Shown here: piece after piece, positions 1 to 7,823 of the stretch
Position numbering within the stretch: the stretch's first letter is position 1
Layout of the letters: each line of letters starts with the position of its first letter
Assembly: GCA_021774075.1 (NCBI GenBank)
Contig: JAJFJK010000048.1
Coordinates: 1-33,345 of the forward strand
Source: Nitrosomonas sp.
GTDB taxonomy: Bacteria > Pseudomonadota > Gammaproteobacteria > Burkholderiales > Nitrosomonadaceae
Direction of reading: 5' to 3'
Length of the DNA stretch: 33,345 nucleotides
Program-made: the position numbers and the translations under genes
The notes under the pieces: generated by a model
Database searches by the model: none
The model's input: only the letters and a program-made list of their open reading frames with translations
Told to the model about the DNA's origin: nothing

Positions 1-255
1 TTAATATTAACGGGTTCAGAGTTGCCCAGATGATTCAATACAAGACGTGGTCTGCAGCGAATGGCCAGCCATTTTCAAAGGCCACAACACCGTATTGGAT
101 CATCTGGGCAGCTCCCTTCGGGCGACCCGGAAAGCACTTGCTCGCGGTGTTACGCCTCTTGAAAAGGGCTAGCCATTCCCAGCGAGACGCGCCTAGCGCT
201 CAACCACTTCCCGGGTCGCTGAACCCGTCAATATCAAGTAGTCGGAGCACTATAG
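1..255 (+). repeat. Two-hairpin structured repeat, family 2, copy A (left tip outside window)
   Basis: An outer inverted repeat pairs TTAATATTAACGGGTTCAG at the window start with CTGAACCCGTCAATATCAA near 220-238. Inside are two long hairpins: GCCCAGATGATTCAATAC pairs with GTATTGGATCATCTGGGC, and GCGACCCGGAAAGCACTTG pairs with CAACCACTTCCCGGGTCGC. The right tip continues to CGGAGCACTATAG, 31 bases before the dolP start. Compared with the copies at 8483 and 14336, the stems differ but stay paired while loop-proximal sequence is conserved. Open frames across it are by-products of the palindromes. Confidence 0.8.
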
Positions 256-286
256 CAAAATCGACCAATTCTTGGGGGCAAATTAG

Positions 287-871
287 ATGCGAATTTTTAG
301 TAAAAACTGGCTGTCACTGCTTTTATTCCTTCCTCTTATCGTGGGGTGTGTCCCAATGGTTGCCGTCGGTGTTGGAGCGGGCGCCGGCACTGGGGCTCTT
401 GTCTCGGAAGATAGGCGTACCAGTGGTATATTCATCGAAGATGAATCCATCGAATTGAAGAGCGCCAGACGTATCAATCAGCAATTGGGCAACAATGTGC
501 ATATCAATGTGACCAGTTTCAACCGTGTTGTTTTGTTAACGGGAACAGCGCCTGATGAAGCGGTGAAAAAAGAAGCTGATCTATTGGTTATGAGTGTCGA
601 CAATGTGCGCCATATCATTAATGAAGTCAAAATTGCCGAGAAAAAATCGCTGGCTTCTCGCAGTAACGATACGTTGATTACATCAAAAGTAAAAACACGT
701 TTTATCGGCGTACGTGGGTTTCAAATTAATCATGTAAAAATAGTCACGGAAAACAAAATTGTTTACTTGATGGGCATGGTGAGACACGCTGAAGCGGATA
801 GTGCTGCAGAAATTGCCAGCTCAACAACCGGTGTGGAAAAAGTGGTGCGCGTGTTTGAGTATTTAGATTAA
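287..871 (+). CDS. dolP: Dual-BON-domain outer-membrane lipoprotein (DolP/YraP-like)
   Basis: The 194-residue protein starts with a lipoprotein signal: a hydrophobic stretch ends in the lipobox IVGC, so Cys-21 is the likely lipidated residue. A Gly/Ala-rich linker leads to two BON domains, roughly residues 58-122 and 126-193; the second opens with SNDTLITSKVKTRF, typical of DolP. Length matches E. coli DolP (about 190 residues). DolP proteins sit on the inner face of the outer membrane, bind anionic phospholipid and support envelope integrity and BAM function. The ATG at 287 has a GGGGGC ribosome-binding site 8-9 bases upstream. The 5' leader is the right end of repeat copy A. The oxidase gene follows after 27 bases, so the two are probably co-transcribed. 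Confidence 0.88.
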   Translation: MRIFSKNWLSLLLFLPLIVGCVPMVAVGVGAGAGTGALVSEDRRTSGIFIEDESIELKSARRINQQLGNNVHINVTSFNRVVLLTGTAPDEAVKKEADLLVMSVDNVRHIINEVKIAEKKSLASRSNDTLITSKVKTRFIGVRGFQINHVKIVTENKIVYLMGMVRHAEADSAAEIASSTTGVEKVVRVFEYLD

Positions 872-898
872 ACACTTTTCATCTTAGAACTTACATTC

Positions 899-2266
899 AT
901 GCTGCCGGTTGATCTCGTTGCAGATTTAAGTGCTGTCTTTCCAGCAGATCGTTTTTATACTGATCCGGTGGATTGTTATAGTTATGCGTACGATAACAGT
1001 CGCAAAATCTTTCCGCCTGATGCCGTGCTTTTTCCACTAACGGCAGAGGAAGTGCAAAGCATTGTCAGGCTTTGCAATCAATACGAAACGCCATTGGTTC
1101 CACGCGGTCGTGGCACGGGCACAGCGGGCGGCAGCTTGGCGGAACAAGGCGGTATTGCATTATCATTGGAGCGAATGCTCAATATCATTGCGGTTGATCC
1201 GGCTAATCGTGTCATTGTTGCTGAACCGGGCGTACTCAATCAATCCATACAAGACGCCGCCAAACCTCATGGCTTCTTCTGGCCTCCAGACCCATCCAGC
1301 GCGGCTTATTCCAGTATCGGCGGAAATATCGCCACCAGTGCGGGTGGCCCACATGCCGTTAAATATGGCACAACACGCGATCATGTGCTGGGTATCAAAG
1401 CAGTTACCGGCGCGGGGGATATCATCAAAACCGGCTGTTATACCACCAAAGGTGTGGTCGGTTATGACCTGACTCGTCTGCTCATCGGGTCAGAAGGCAC
1501 GTTGGCGGTAATCACCGAGGCGACACTTAAACTGACCGCTTTGCCGCATGCGGTGGCAGGCATTACTGCACATTTTCGTGATTTGGTCAGTTGCACTTCA
1601 GCTATTGTGCAAATCATGGCGCAGCCTCAACTGCCCAGTGCACTTGAGTTCCTTGATACCGGTGCATTAGATCTGATTCGTAGCCGTGACGCGGATATGC
1701 TGCCAACGGATTCGCAAGCCATGCTGATGATTGAAGTTGATGGCTCGGCCAATGAAATACCGGATGCGATTGCCGCCATTCTTAAGGCGTGTCAATCCGA
1801 TGGATTAATTGATGCAAAACAGGTGCAGGATACGGCGTCATTATGGAAAGCACGTAAAACTCTGTCGCCGTTATTACGTGAAGTTGCGCCGAAGAAAATC
1901 AATGAAGATGTGGTGGTGCCGGTGAATTCATTACCGGAATTTCTGGCGCAATTAACGCAACTGAGCGCTCGTTATCAATTGGCCAATGTTAATTTTGGTC
2001 ATGCCGGGAATGGCAATATTCACGTGAATTTATTAATTAATCCGGATGATCCCGAAGAAGTGAAACGAGCTGAACAGTGTCTGGATGAAATATTCGATCT
2101 GGTTATCCGGCTCAATGGTACGCTATCGGGTGAACATGGCATCGGTAGTGAGAAACGTGCATTTGTCAGCAAAGAAATTGACAACGTAACTCTGGAATTG
2201 ATGAAGCATATCAAACAGCTTTTTGATCCGAAAAATATTCTTAATCCGGGGAAATTATTTCCGTAA
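899..2266 (+). CDS. FAD-linked oxidase, GlcD / D-lactate dehydrogenase family
   Basis: A 455-residue protein of the vanillyl-alcohol-oxidase-fold flavoenzymes. The FAD-binding half (residues ~35-215) carries the pyrophosphate-binding motif PRGRGTGTAGGS and the SIGGNIATSAGGPHAVKYG segment. The C-terminal substrate half (~215-455) has NFGHAGNGNIHVN and LSGEHGIGSEK, the conserved histidine motifs of glycolate and D-lactate oxidases. Such enzymes oxidise a D-2-hydroxy acid to a 2-oxo acid. No glcE or glcF partner is present, so it may be a stand-alone D-lactate or D-2-hydroxyacid dehydrogenase; the substrate cannot be set from sequence alone. No clear Shine-Dalgarno site precedes the ATG. A family-1 MITE begins 10 bases after the stop. 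Confidence 0.85.
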   Translation: MLPVDLVADLSAVFPADRFYTDPVDCYSYAYDNSRKIFPPDAVLFPLTAEEVQSIVRLCNQYETPLVPRGRGTGTAGGSLAEQGGIALSLERMLNIIAVDPANRVIVAEPGVLNQSIQDAAKPHGFFWPPDPSSAAYSSIGGNIATSAGGPHAVKYGTTRDHVLGIKAVTGAGDIIKTGCYTTKGVVGYDLTRLLIGSEGTLAVITEATLKLTALPHAVAGITAHFRDLVSCTSAIVQIMAQPQLPSALEFLDTGALDLIRSRDADMLPTDSQAMLMIEVDGSANEIPDAIAAILKACQSDGLIDAKQVQDTASLWKARKTLSPLLREVAPKKINEDVVVPVNSLPEFLAQLTQLSARYQLANVNFGHAGNGNIHVNLLINPDDPEEVKRAEQCLDEIFDLVIRLNGTLSGEHGIGSEKRAFVSKEIDNVTLELMKHIKQLFDPKNILNPGKLFP

Positions 2267-2275
2267 ATTTTGTTA

Positions 2276-2416
2276 GGGTGCTTCTAAAAATTCAGAGTTT
2301 GCCTAAATGCAAGGCACAGAAATAATTTTGCAGCGCAGCATACGTTTGATATGTAAGCAATAAATTTTTTCTGTAACGCAGCAGTTGGGATGAAATCTGG
2401 ATTTTTAGAAGTGCCC
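2276..2416 (-). repeat. MITE-like repeat, family 1, full copy 1
   Basis: A 141-bp element. The left end GGGTGCTTCTAAAAATTCAG and the reverse complement of the right end, GGGCACTTCTAAAAATCCAG, form an imperfect terminal inverted repeat. It is near-identical in plan to the copies at 4111, 7591 and 31317 and has the same orientation as the last. It has no coding capacity. No clean target duplication is visible (GTTA left, TAAA right). Its right tip overlaps the last 12 bases of the hydrolase gene on the minus strand and provides that gene's stop codon. Confidence 0.85.
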
Positions 2417-3238
2417 TAAATTATTTTTGTCCAGAAAAGCACCCAATGCAGCAATCCACTCCTCGCGCGTAAAAACAAAACCGGTATTATGTCCGCCTTC
2501 CAAAGTCAGAAATTGTTTGGGTTCTGATGCAGCCTGAAATAAACGCTGACCGTGCTCAAAAGGCACAATTTCATCCTGTGGGCTATGTATTACCAATAGC
2601 GGGGCAGTGTTTGATGCTAAGGATTCAAGCGTATTGTAGCTAAAGCGTGCGATCAAACGCACCGGCAAATAGGGATAGATGGTTTCGGCCAAATCAGGCA
2701 CCGAAGTAAAGGTCGATGCCAGTATTAGCATGGCAGGTTTTTCGCGCGCAGCCAACCACGCTGCAATAGGGCCGCCGAGTGATTCGCCATACAAAACAAT
2801 CTGTGAAGGCGCAATGCCTTTTACCTCGGTGAGATAATGCCAAGCCGCCTGTGCATCCAAATAAGTACCCGCTTCAGACGGCGAACCACTGCTCTGACCA
2901 TAACCACGATAATCAAAAATAAACAAGTTATAACCGAGACGTTGGAACATTGGCATGTAATCCATACGGTGCGAAATATTCCCCGCATTACCGTGGAAAA
3001 ATAATACCGTTCCTTGCGCATCAGGCACCGGCACAAACCAGCCATGTATGGTTTCATCATCGGAAGTGGTGATTTCCACCGACTCAAACGCCAGCCCAAC
3101 CCGTTCAGGCGTAACGGATAATTCACTTTCGGTTTTCGGAAAATAAATCAACTGCGCTTGTGCAGCAAACACCAGAAAAACTATAGCCAGATAAGCAACT
3201 ACAAGCGTGACAATGAGATTAAGGAGCATGCGTATCAT
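2405..3238 (-). CDS. Membrane-anchored alpha/beta hydrolase (YfhR/BEM46-like)
   Basis: A 277-residue serine hydrolase. One N-terminal hydrophobic helix (residues ~5-27) acts as signal anchor. The catalytic domain shows the oxyanion-hole motif HGNAGN, the nucleophile elbow GESLGG, the acid in HSPQDEIVP and the histidine in EGGHNTGF, a complete triad. The family acts on unknown ester, thioester or lipid substrates. The start overlaps the end of hepT by 20 bases, placing it third in an mntA-hepT-hydrolase transcription unit. The final residues GHF and the TAA stop are encoded by the terminal repeat of the family-1 MITE, so the native C-terminus has probably been replaced, though all catalytic residues remain. 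An internal ATG at 3229 is an alternative start. Confidence 0.85.
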   Translation of the reverse strand: MIRMLLNLIVTLVVAYLAIVFLVFAAQAQLIYFPKTESELSVTPERVGLAFESVEITTSDDETIHGWFVPVPDAQGTVLFFHGNAGNISHRMDYMPMFQRLGYNLFIFDYRGYGQSSGSPSEAGTYLDAQAAWHYLTEVKGIAPSQIVLYGESLGGPIAAWLAAREKPAMLILASTFTSVPDLAETIYPYLPVRLIARFSYNTLESLASNTAPLLVIHSPQDEIVPFEHGQRLFQAASEPKQFLTLEGGHNTGFVFTREEWIAALGAFLDKNNLGHF

Positions 3239-3641
3239 GTTGGATTAGCGCCTTTGAGTAATGTAGAAATTCATCCAGATGTTGTGTAATGATTGCGACG
3301 GTAATCGCCAATTGCAAGGTCTGGTAGTCATGCACAGCAATATTACGAAACCCGACCATGCGTTTGAGTGCCGCTGCTAATTCATCTGTTATCCAGTTGG
3401 CCTGTGCCAGCAAGGTGAAAATATCACGTGCACTTTGCGGAACGCCCAGCTTATTCCGGTGTATTAAATATTGTCCCATAGCCATAGCTGCTTCACAGGC
3501 GCGTTGTATATTCAAAATGGCCGCATCCTGACGGGTAAAGTCGGTTGCAAAAGTGGCGGGATCACGGGCATATTCATCACGCGCACGGGCCAGGCAACGC
3601 TCAATTGTTGCCGCTTTATTGATCAGGATCTCATCGGCCAT
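3219..3641 (-). CDS. hepT: HepT-like HEPN RNase toxin (type VII toxin-antitoxin)
   Basis: A 140-residue all-helical HEPN protein (DUF86 family). The RNase motif Rx4HxY is intact as RNIAVHDY near residue 103, so a catalytic toxin is plausible. In characterised systems HepT is a ribonuclease silenced when MntA adds AMP to the tyrosine next to the active site. The gene starts inside the 3' end of mntA (11-base overlap) and its end overlaps the hydrolase start, which implies translational coupling. The order antitoxin then toxin and the intact motifs argue for a functional pair. Confidence 0.87.
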   Translation of the reverse strand: MADEILINKAATIERCLARARDEYARDPATFATDFTRQDAAILNIQRACEAAMAMGQYLIHRNKLGVPQSARDIFTLLAQANWITDELAAALKRMVGFRNIAVHDYQTLQLAITVAIITQHLDEFLHYSKALIQHDTHAP

Positions 3642-4032
3642 AGATTGATCTTTTCCGTTCGATGTCAGATAACAAGCCGCTGCGCAGCGTATCCAATGCC
3701 GTTTTCTCGCTCAAAATAAAGCTTTCATAAATCGCTGCCTGCACATCGCGTGCCCATAAACATTGTCCGGTGGTGATGATCTGATATTGCAACACGGTGC
3801 TGGCCGCCCGCAGATCGACCAGGTCGACATCACAATTGATTTCATCAGCTAATTGCTGCGCCAAATCCCACAATGCGACCGTATCCATCTTGCCATCAAC
3901 CAGAACCGCCAAATCCACATCACTATGCGCATCTGCTATGCCTTTTGCGTGACTGCCAAAATGGTACAGCGCTAATAAATTAGGCAATTGTGTGCGTAAA
4001 AAAGCGGTGATTTTATGTAGATCAATAGCCAT
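3631..4032 (-). CDS. mntA: MntA-like minimal nucleotidyltransferase antitoxin
   Basis: A 133-residue minimal nucleotidyltransferase. The motif GSx10DxD is seen as GSHAKGIADAHSDVDLAVL near residues 30-48, and a later acidic strand DVDLVDL carries the third carboxylate. Known MntA proteins transfer AMP from ATP to HepT and so neutralise it. The frame stays open upstream to another ATG at 4101, but conserved sequence starts at MAIDLHK, so the ATG at 4032 was chosen; its ribosome-binding site is weak. It overlaps hepT by 11 bases. A family-1 MITE (4111-4251) lies just upstream and may have displaced the native promoter. Confidence 0.85.
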   Translation of the reverse strand: MAIDLHKITAFLRTQLPNLLALYHFGSHAKGIADAHSDVDLAVLVDGKMDTVALWDLAQQLADEINCDVDLVDLRAASTVLQYQIITTGQCLWARDVQAAIYESFILSEKTALDTLRSGLLSDIERKRSIYGR

Positions 4033-4110
4033 GCTTATATATTCTTTATACAATGCTCTTTCTACCACAATCAAACCATCAAAACCATTATTATGTGGCA
4101 ATGGGCATTA

Positions 4111-4251
4111 GGGCACTTCTTGGAATCCAGATTTCATCCCAACTGCTGCGTTGCTGAAAAAATTTCTTGCTTACATATCAAACATATGCTGCGCTACAAA
4201 ATTCTTTCCGCGCCTTGCATTTGGGCGAACTCTGAATTTTCAGCGGCGCCC
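4111..4251 (+). repeat. MITE-like repeat, family 1, full copy 2 (TSD ATTA)
   Basis: A 141-bp copy beginning GGGCACTTCTTGGAATCCAG and ending TCAGCGGCGCCC. The 4-bp sequence ATTA flanks it on both sides (4107-4110 and 4252-4255), the expected mark of a transposition event. Orientation is opposite to copies 1 and 4. No coding capacity. Confidence 0.88.
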
Positions 4252-4316
4252 ATTAGTCACATTATTTTATGTCGTGTAACCGAACAAAAGTCTAGAGGCG
4301 ATTTGCATTCCGCCTT

Positions 4317-4369
4317 AATTCTTGTAAATTGTCAATTCAATTTACAATTTACAAGAATTGCTCTATAGT
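4317..4369 (+). promoter_or_regulatory. Palindrome overlapping a sigma70-like promoter, upstream of the ATPase gene
   Basis: AATTCTTGTAAATTGT (4317-4332) and ACAATTTACAAGAATT (4344-4359) form a perfect 16-bp stem with an 11-base loop. A promoter-like pair lies inside it: TTTACA (4341-4346), 17-bp spacer, TATAGT (4364-4369). The ATPase ATG at 4376 is only 6 bases after the -10 box, which implies an almost leaderless transcript. The palindrome covers the -35 box and spacer, as expected for a repressor operator. A terminator is less likely because no T-run follows. Confidence 0.55.
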
Positions 4370-4375
4370 AAAACT

Positions 4376-5569
4376 ATGAGTATGGTTCCGCGTACAGCCG
4401 CAAAAATTTTGACTGCACTATCAAAGTTATATCCGGCCTTGGTGGTTACAGGGCCGCGTCAATCTGGGAAAACGACGCTCACACGCATCGTTTTTCCAAA
4501 TAAGCCGTATGTTTCTCTTGAATAACTGGATATGCGTGACTTTGCAAGCAGTGATCCGCGTGGTTTTTTAAACCAATATCCGGATGGCGCTATCCTTGAT
4601 GAAATTCAGCGATGTCCTGATCTGTTTTCTTATCTGCAATCACGGCTTGACGAAGACAATCGGATGGGGCTATTTATTCTCACTGGTTCACAGCAATTTG
4701 GCCTGATTTCCGGTATTTCACAAAGTCTTGCCGGACGCGTGGCAAAAGTTTCTCTTTTGCCTTTCAGCCTTCATGAATTACAAGAAGCAAAGAAAGCCCC
4801 AAAAACAATTGAGGATCTCTTCTTCAAGGGACTTTACCCACCCATTCATGATCGCGGTTTGGAGCCTCATATTTGGTATAGCAACTATGTTGGCACTTAT
4901 CTTGAGCGGGATGTGCGGCAAATAATTAATGTGCGTGATGTGAGCACTTTTCAGCATTTTATTCGCATGTGTGCTGCGCGGACGGGTCAACTTTTAAAAC
5001 TCTCGGCACTGGCCAGTGATTGTGGCATCACGCATAATACCGCGAAAGCTTGGATTTCCGTTTTGGAAGCCAGTTATATCGTTCATTTGTTGCAACCGCA
5101 TCACAAAAATTTCAACAAACGTCTGATCAAATCGCCAAAACTGTATTTTTATGATCCCGGTCTGGCAGTTCGACTCTTGAATGTTCAAAGTGCCGATCAG
5201 TTGACCACTCATCCGGCGCGGGGACAACTGTTCGAAACATGGGTTGTGTCCGAGTTGTTGAAGTTTCGTTTTAACAACGGCTTATCTTCCAACCTTTATT
5301 TTTGGCGCGACAGTGTAGGATATGAGGTAGACATCCTGATTGAACAGGCCGACAAGCTGTTACCCGTTGAGATAAAATCCGGCCAAACTGTCGCCGCTGA
5401 TTTTTTTGATGGCCTCAAAAAATTTCAGAAGTTGGCAAGCGGTTCAGTAGGGCAAGCGACTTTGATTTATGGTGGTGCTCAAGAGCAAAAGCGCGAGATT
5501 GCTAACGTCGTGCCTTGGAGAAAGATTCACGATTTGTCGTCCAGCGTAACTTTAGGAATGGCCGATTAA
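4376..5569 (+). pseudogene. AAA+ ATPase with DUF4143 domain, interrupted by an in-frame TAA
   Basis: Reading from ATG 4376 gives the start of a COG1373-type ATPase with Walker A GPRQSGKTT (residues ~24-32). An in-frame TAA at 4523-4525 follows ...YVSLE, and the same frame then continues LDMRDFA with Walker B AILDEIQRCP and ends at 5569. The C-terminal half (~residues 230-380) is DUF4143 with the nuclease-like VEIKSGQT motif. With a sense codon at 4523 the protein would be about 397 residues, normal for the family, so this looks like one nonsense mutation. The 345-residue piece after the stop lacks Walker A and is unlikely to work. The role of these ATPases is not established; many lie in accessory regions. 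Confidence 0.8.
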
Positions 5570-5639
5570 TTCAAGGCCAAATGGATGTTTTGCAACTAAC
5601 GGTATTCAATAGTGAACACAGCACAATTGACGAGGAGCG

Positions 5640-6066
5640 GTGGGTCACTACTCTAGGCAAAGCAACAAACGGAGCACTTGGTGGTAGTGCATGCCGTTGT
5701 TGAACATGGAAATCTGAGGACATTACTTAATTACGAAGACTTGTTTTATTAGCAAGTGTGCCTCTCTTTATTGAATATGAGGCCAAATGCACCGCGCCGG
5801 AGCATTGGACCGCCGCAGGATTAACACGGGAACAATCACAAGTATTTGTGGATGGAATTGCAGCAATAGTGCAACCTATTAAAACGCACTATTTATGGCG
5901 GCCAACATTGCATGACCCAAATGATGAAATGGTGTTGGAAGCGGCGGTAAATGGTGGTGCAGATGCAATTGTGACGTTTAATCTTAAAGACTATGGTGTT
6001 GTGCCCGGAACATTCAATATTGAAGTGATTAAACCAGCAACTGCGATCAGGAGAATTAGGCAATGA
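5640..6066 (+). pseudogene. PIN-domain toxin (COG1569 type), frameshifted and lacking a clear start
   Basis: The C-terminal ~100 residues in one frame (5758 onward) read as a PIN toxin: PLFIEYEAKC, then LHDPNDEMVLEAA and GADAIVTFNLKDY with the conserved acidic residues. The preceding frame gives VVEHGNLRTLLNYEDLF. The two join as LLNYEDLFLLASVPLFIEYE if one T is restored in the T run at 5744-5747. No intact N-terminus with the first active-site Asp was found between 5570 and 5700. PIN toxins of this type are Mg-dependent RNases. The stop overlaps the antitoxin start (ATGA), so toxin precedes antitoxin. Confidence 0.7.
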
Positions 6067-6319
6067 ATGATAAGTCAACATACTCATTACGACTTCCGAA
6101 ATCTTTAAAGAACGAAGTCGCAAAAATGGCAAAACGTGATGGGACAAGCCTCAATCAGTTCATAGCAATGGCGGTTGCGGAAAAAGTGTCGGCCCTTGAA
6201 ACCGGACATTTTTTAAAGAACGTGCCAAACAAGTAAATCTGAAGTCATTTGAAGATATTCTTTTTCGTCCAGGCGGTGAGATTCCACGTGAAGGTGATGA
6301 GTTAGAAAAAGACGTTTGA
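6063..6319 (+). pseudogene. Ribbon-helix-helix antitoxin partner of the PIN toxin, frameshifted
   Basis: The frame from ATG 6063 gives a ribbon-helix-helix N-terminus: YSLRLPKSLKNEVAKMAKRD, then GTSLNQFIAMAVAEKVSALE. After GHF the frame breaks at a run of six T (about 6209-6214). Adding one T restores FKERAKQVNLKSFEDILFR and a natural end ...DELEKDV at 6319, giving about 85 residues, a normal length for this antitoxin type. RHH antitoxins bind the operon promoter and block the toxin with their C-terminus. As written the product would stop after 57 residues and lose the toxin-binding tail. Confidence 0.7.
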
Positions 6320-6421
6320 AGGTCACTGTCACAAATAACTTCCGGAGCTTGGGAGACGAAAAGAACAAGAAATGCTAAGCTTGCCCCAGAACCCCTGTCC
6401 CTAATCCTTTATCCTGCCAGG

Positions 6422-7372
6422 CTATGCCAGCACCTTTCGGATTGTTGCAGCTAGCTCTTCCGCAACAAACTTGGCGACGTAGGCATCAGCTCCCACCGAT
6501 TTAACGTGATCTTCGTTGGCATCACCTGTCAGCGAGGAATGAATCACTACCGGAATTGATTTGAATCTCTCGTCGTTCTTAATGTTGCGAGTAAGTGTAA
6601 ATCCGTCCATTTCTGGCATTTCCAGGTCAGTCAGAACCAGGGCAACTTTATCCTGAATTGTTTTCCCCTCGGCAATGGCTGCATCTGACATAGACTGGAT
6701 TCGGTTCCAAGCTTCAAGCCCAGTCTTAACCATCACAAAGGGAGTGCCTAGTGCTTCAAGCCCATTTTCCATCATGCTACGTGCAAGCGGTGAGTCATCG
6801 GCAGCTAAGATGACTGTTCCGGCGGGAAGTTCTATCTTGGAGCCAGTTTTTCCCGGCATCAGGTCTTCAGGAGAGGCGGGTATCACGTCACGCAATATTT
6901 GCTCAACATCTAGCACCTGTACTAAGCGGGAGTCTTCTTGATCGCCATCAAGTCGTGCAATGCTAGTGACTAGGTTGCCGCCATTACTTTCTGCGGCCAT
7001 CACCTGGTTCCATTCCAAACGCACAATTTCATCAACTTCTTCGACAGCGAAAGCTTGAGTCGAGCGCGAATACTCGGTGACCAAGAGAATCGGAACACCA
7101 TTTTTTGGTGTGCAACCTACAACACTTGGCAAATTAATGACTGTAATGATTTCGCCGCGAATATTAGCTACACCCATCACATTGGCGGGAGCATTGGCAA
7201 TTGCGGTAATGGTCGGCATGACCAGGATCTCACGTATTTTAAAAACATTAATGCCAAATAACTCTCGGTGGTCGGAGTTCGAGACTTCGCCTAGTCTGAA
7301 CAGTAATAATTCGAACTTGTTGTTGGCTGTTAGATTAGTGCGTTCGTCAATTTCATGTAATGCTGTGCTCAT
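6422..7372 (-). CDS. cheV: Chemotaxis coupling protein CheV (CheW-receiver fusion)
   Basis: A 316-residue fusion. Residues ~18-165 are a CheW-like domain (FGINVFKIREI, NVMGVANIRGEIITVINLP), which couples chemoreceptors to CheA. Residues ~185-314 are a receiver with the acidic pair in ILAADDSPLARSMM, phospho-acceptor Asp in LVLTDLEMPEMDGF, conserved Ser/Thr in VIHSSLTG and the Lys in YVAKF. CheV tunes receptor-kinase coupling through phosphorylation. A GGAGG site lies 7 bases before the ATG. It stands alone; no other che gene is in the window. Downstream (6320-6421) no hairpin terminator was recognised. Confidence 0.93.
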   Translation of the reverse strand: MSTALHEIDERTNLTANNKFELLLFRLGEVSNSDHRELFGINVFKIREILVMPTITAIANAPANVMGVANIRGEIITVINLPSVVGCTPKNGVPILLVTEYSRSTQAFAVEEVDEIVRLEWNQVMAAESNGGNLVTSIARLDGDQEDSRLVQVLDVEQILRDVIPASPEDLMPGKTGSKIELPAGTVILAADDSPLARSMMENGLEALGTPFVMVKTGLEAWNRIQSMSDAAIAEGKTIQDKVALVLTDLEMPEMDGFTLTRNIKNDERFKSIPVVIHSSLTGDANEDHVKSVGADAYVAKFVAEELAATIRKVLA

Positions 7373-7590
7373 GGGGCGCCCTCCGCTATCGTGAAATGTA
7401 TTAAATTAGCAGTGTATCTTATCGAATGAGGGCGGATGGTTTGATAAGCGAGACAAAATACCCACTTATTTGCGTTCTCAAGAAGAAAATTGCAAGACTT
7501 TGTTGCAATTTTCCTTTGATTAAAAGCAGCTGCAAGGAATGTTGAGAAACTGTGATAAAGAACAGCAAGGCGACCGTGCCTTATCCTTAT
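7373..7590. other. Intergenic region upstream of cheV
   Basis: This 218-bp stretch lies between cheV (leftward) and family-1 MITE copy 3. It presumably holds the cheV promoter, but no convincing -35/-10 pair was identified. Short open frames here have no ribosome-binding site or recognisable protein. Confidence 0.5.
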
Positions 7591-7730
7591 GGGCACTTCT
7601 AAGAATCCAGATTCCATCCCAACTGCTGTGTTACGGAAAAAATTTATTGCTTACATATCAACCATATGCCGCGCTGCAAAATTTTTCCATGCCTTGCATT
7701 TGGGCGAACTCTGAATTTTTAGAAGCGCCC
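7591..7730 (+). repeat. MITE-like repeat, family 1, full copy 3 (TSD TTAT)
   Basis: A 140-bp copy from GGGCACTTCTAAGAATCCAG to TTTTTAGAAGCGCCC. The 4-bp sequence TTAT flanks both sides (7587-7590, 7731-7734). It has the same orientation as copy 2. No coding capacity. Confidence 0.88.
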
Positions 7731-7761
7731 TTATATTTGATATTTATGCCATATCAGTATG

Positions 7762-7808
7762 CGAAAAGCTAACTGTACCCACAAATATCAAGTTGAAGGA
7801 GTGCTAAG
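7762..7808 (+). repeat. Family-2 structured repeat, isolated right end (E)
   Basis: CGAAAAGCTAACTGTACCC followed by AAATATCAAGTTGAAGGAG and TGCTAAG matches the right terminal repeat and the last stem arm of the copy at 14336-14607. The rest of the element is missing. It lies 15 bases beyond the 3' end of the leftward DUF2141 gene. Confidence 0.75.
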
Positions 7809-7823
7809 ATACAAGAAATGCTA

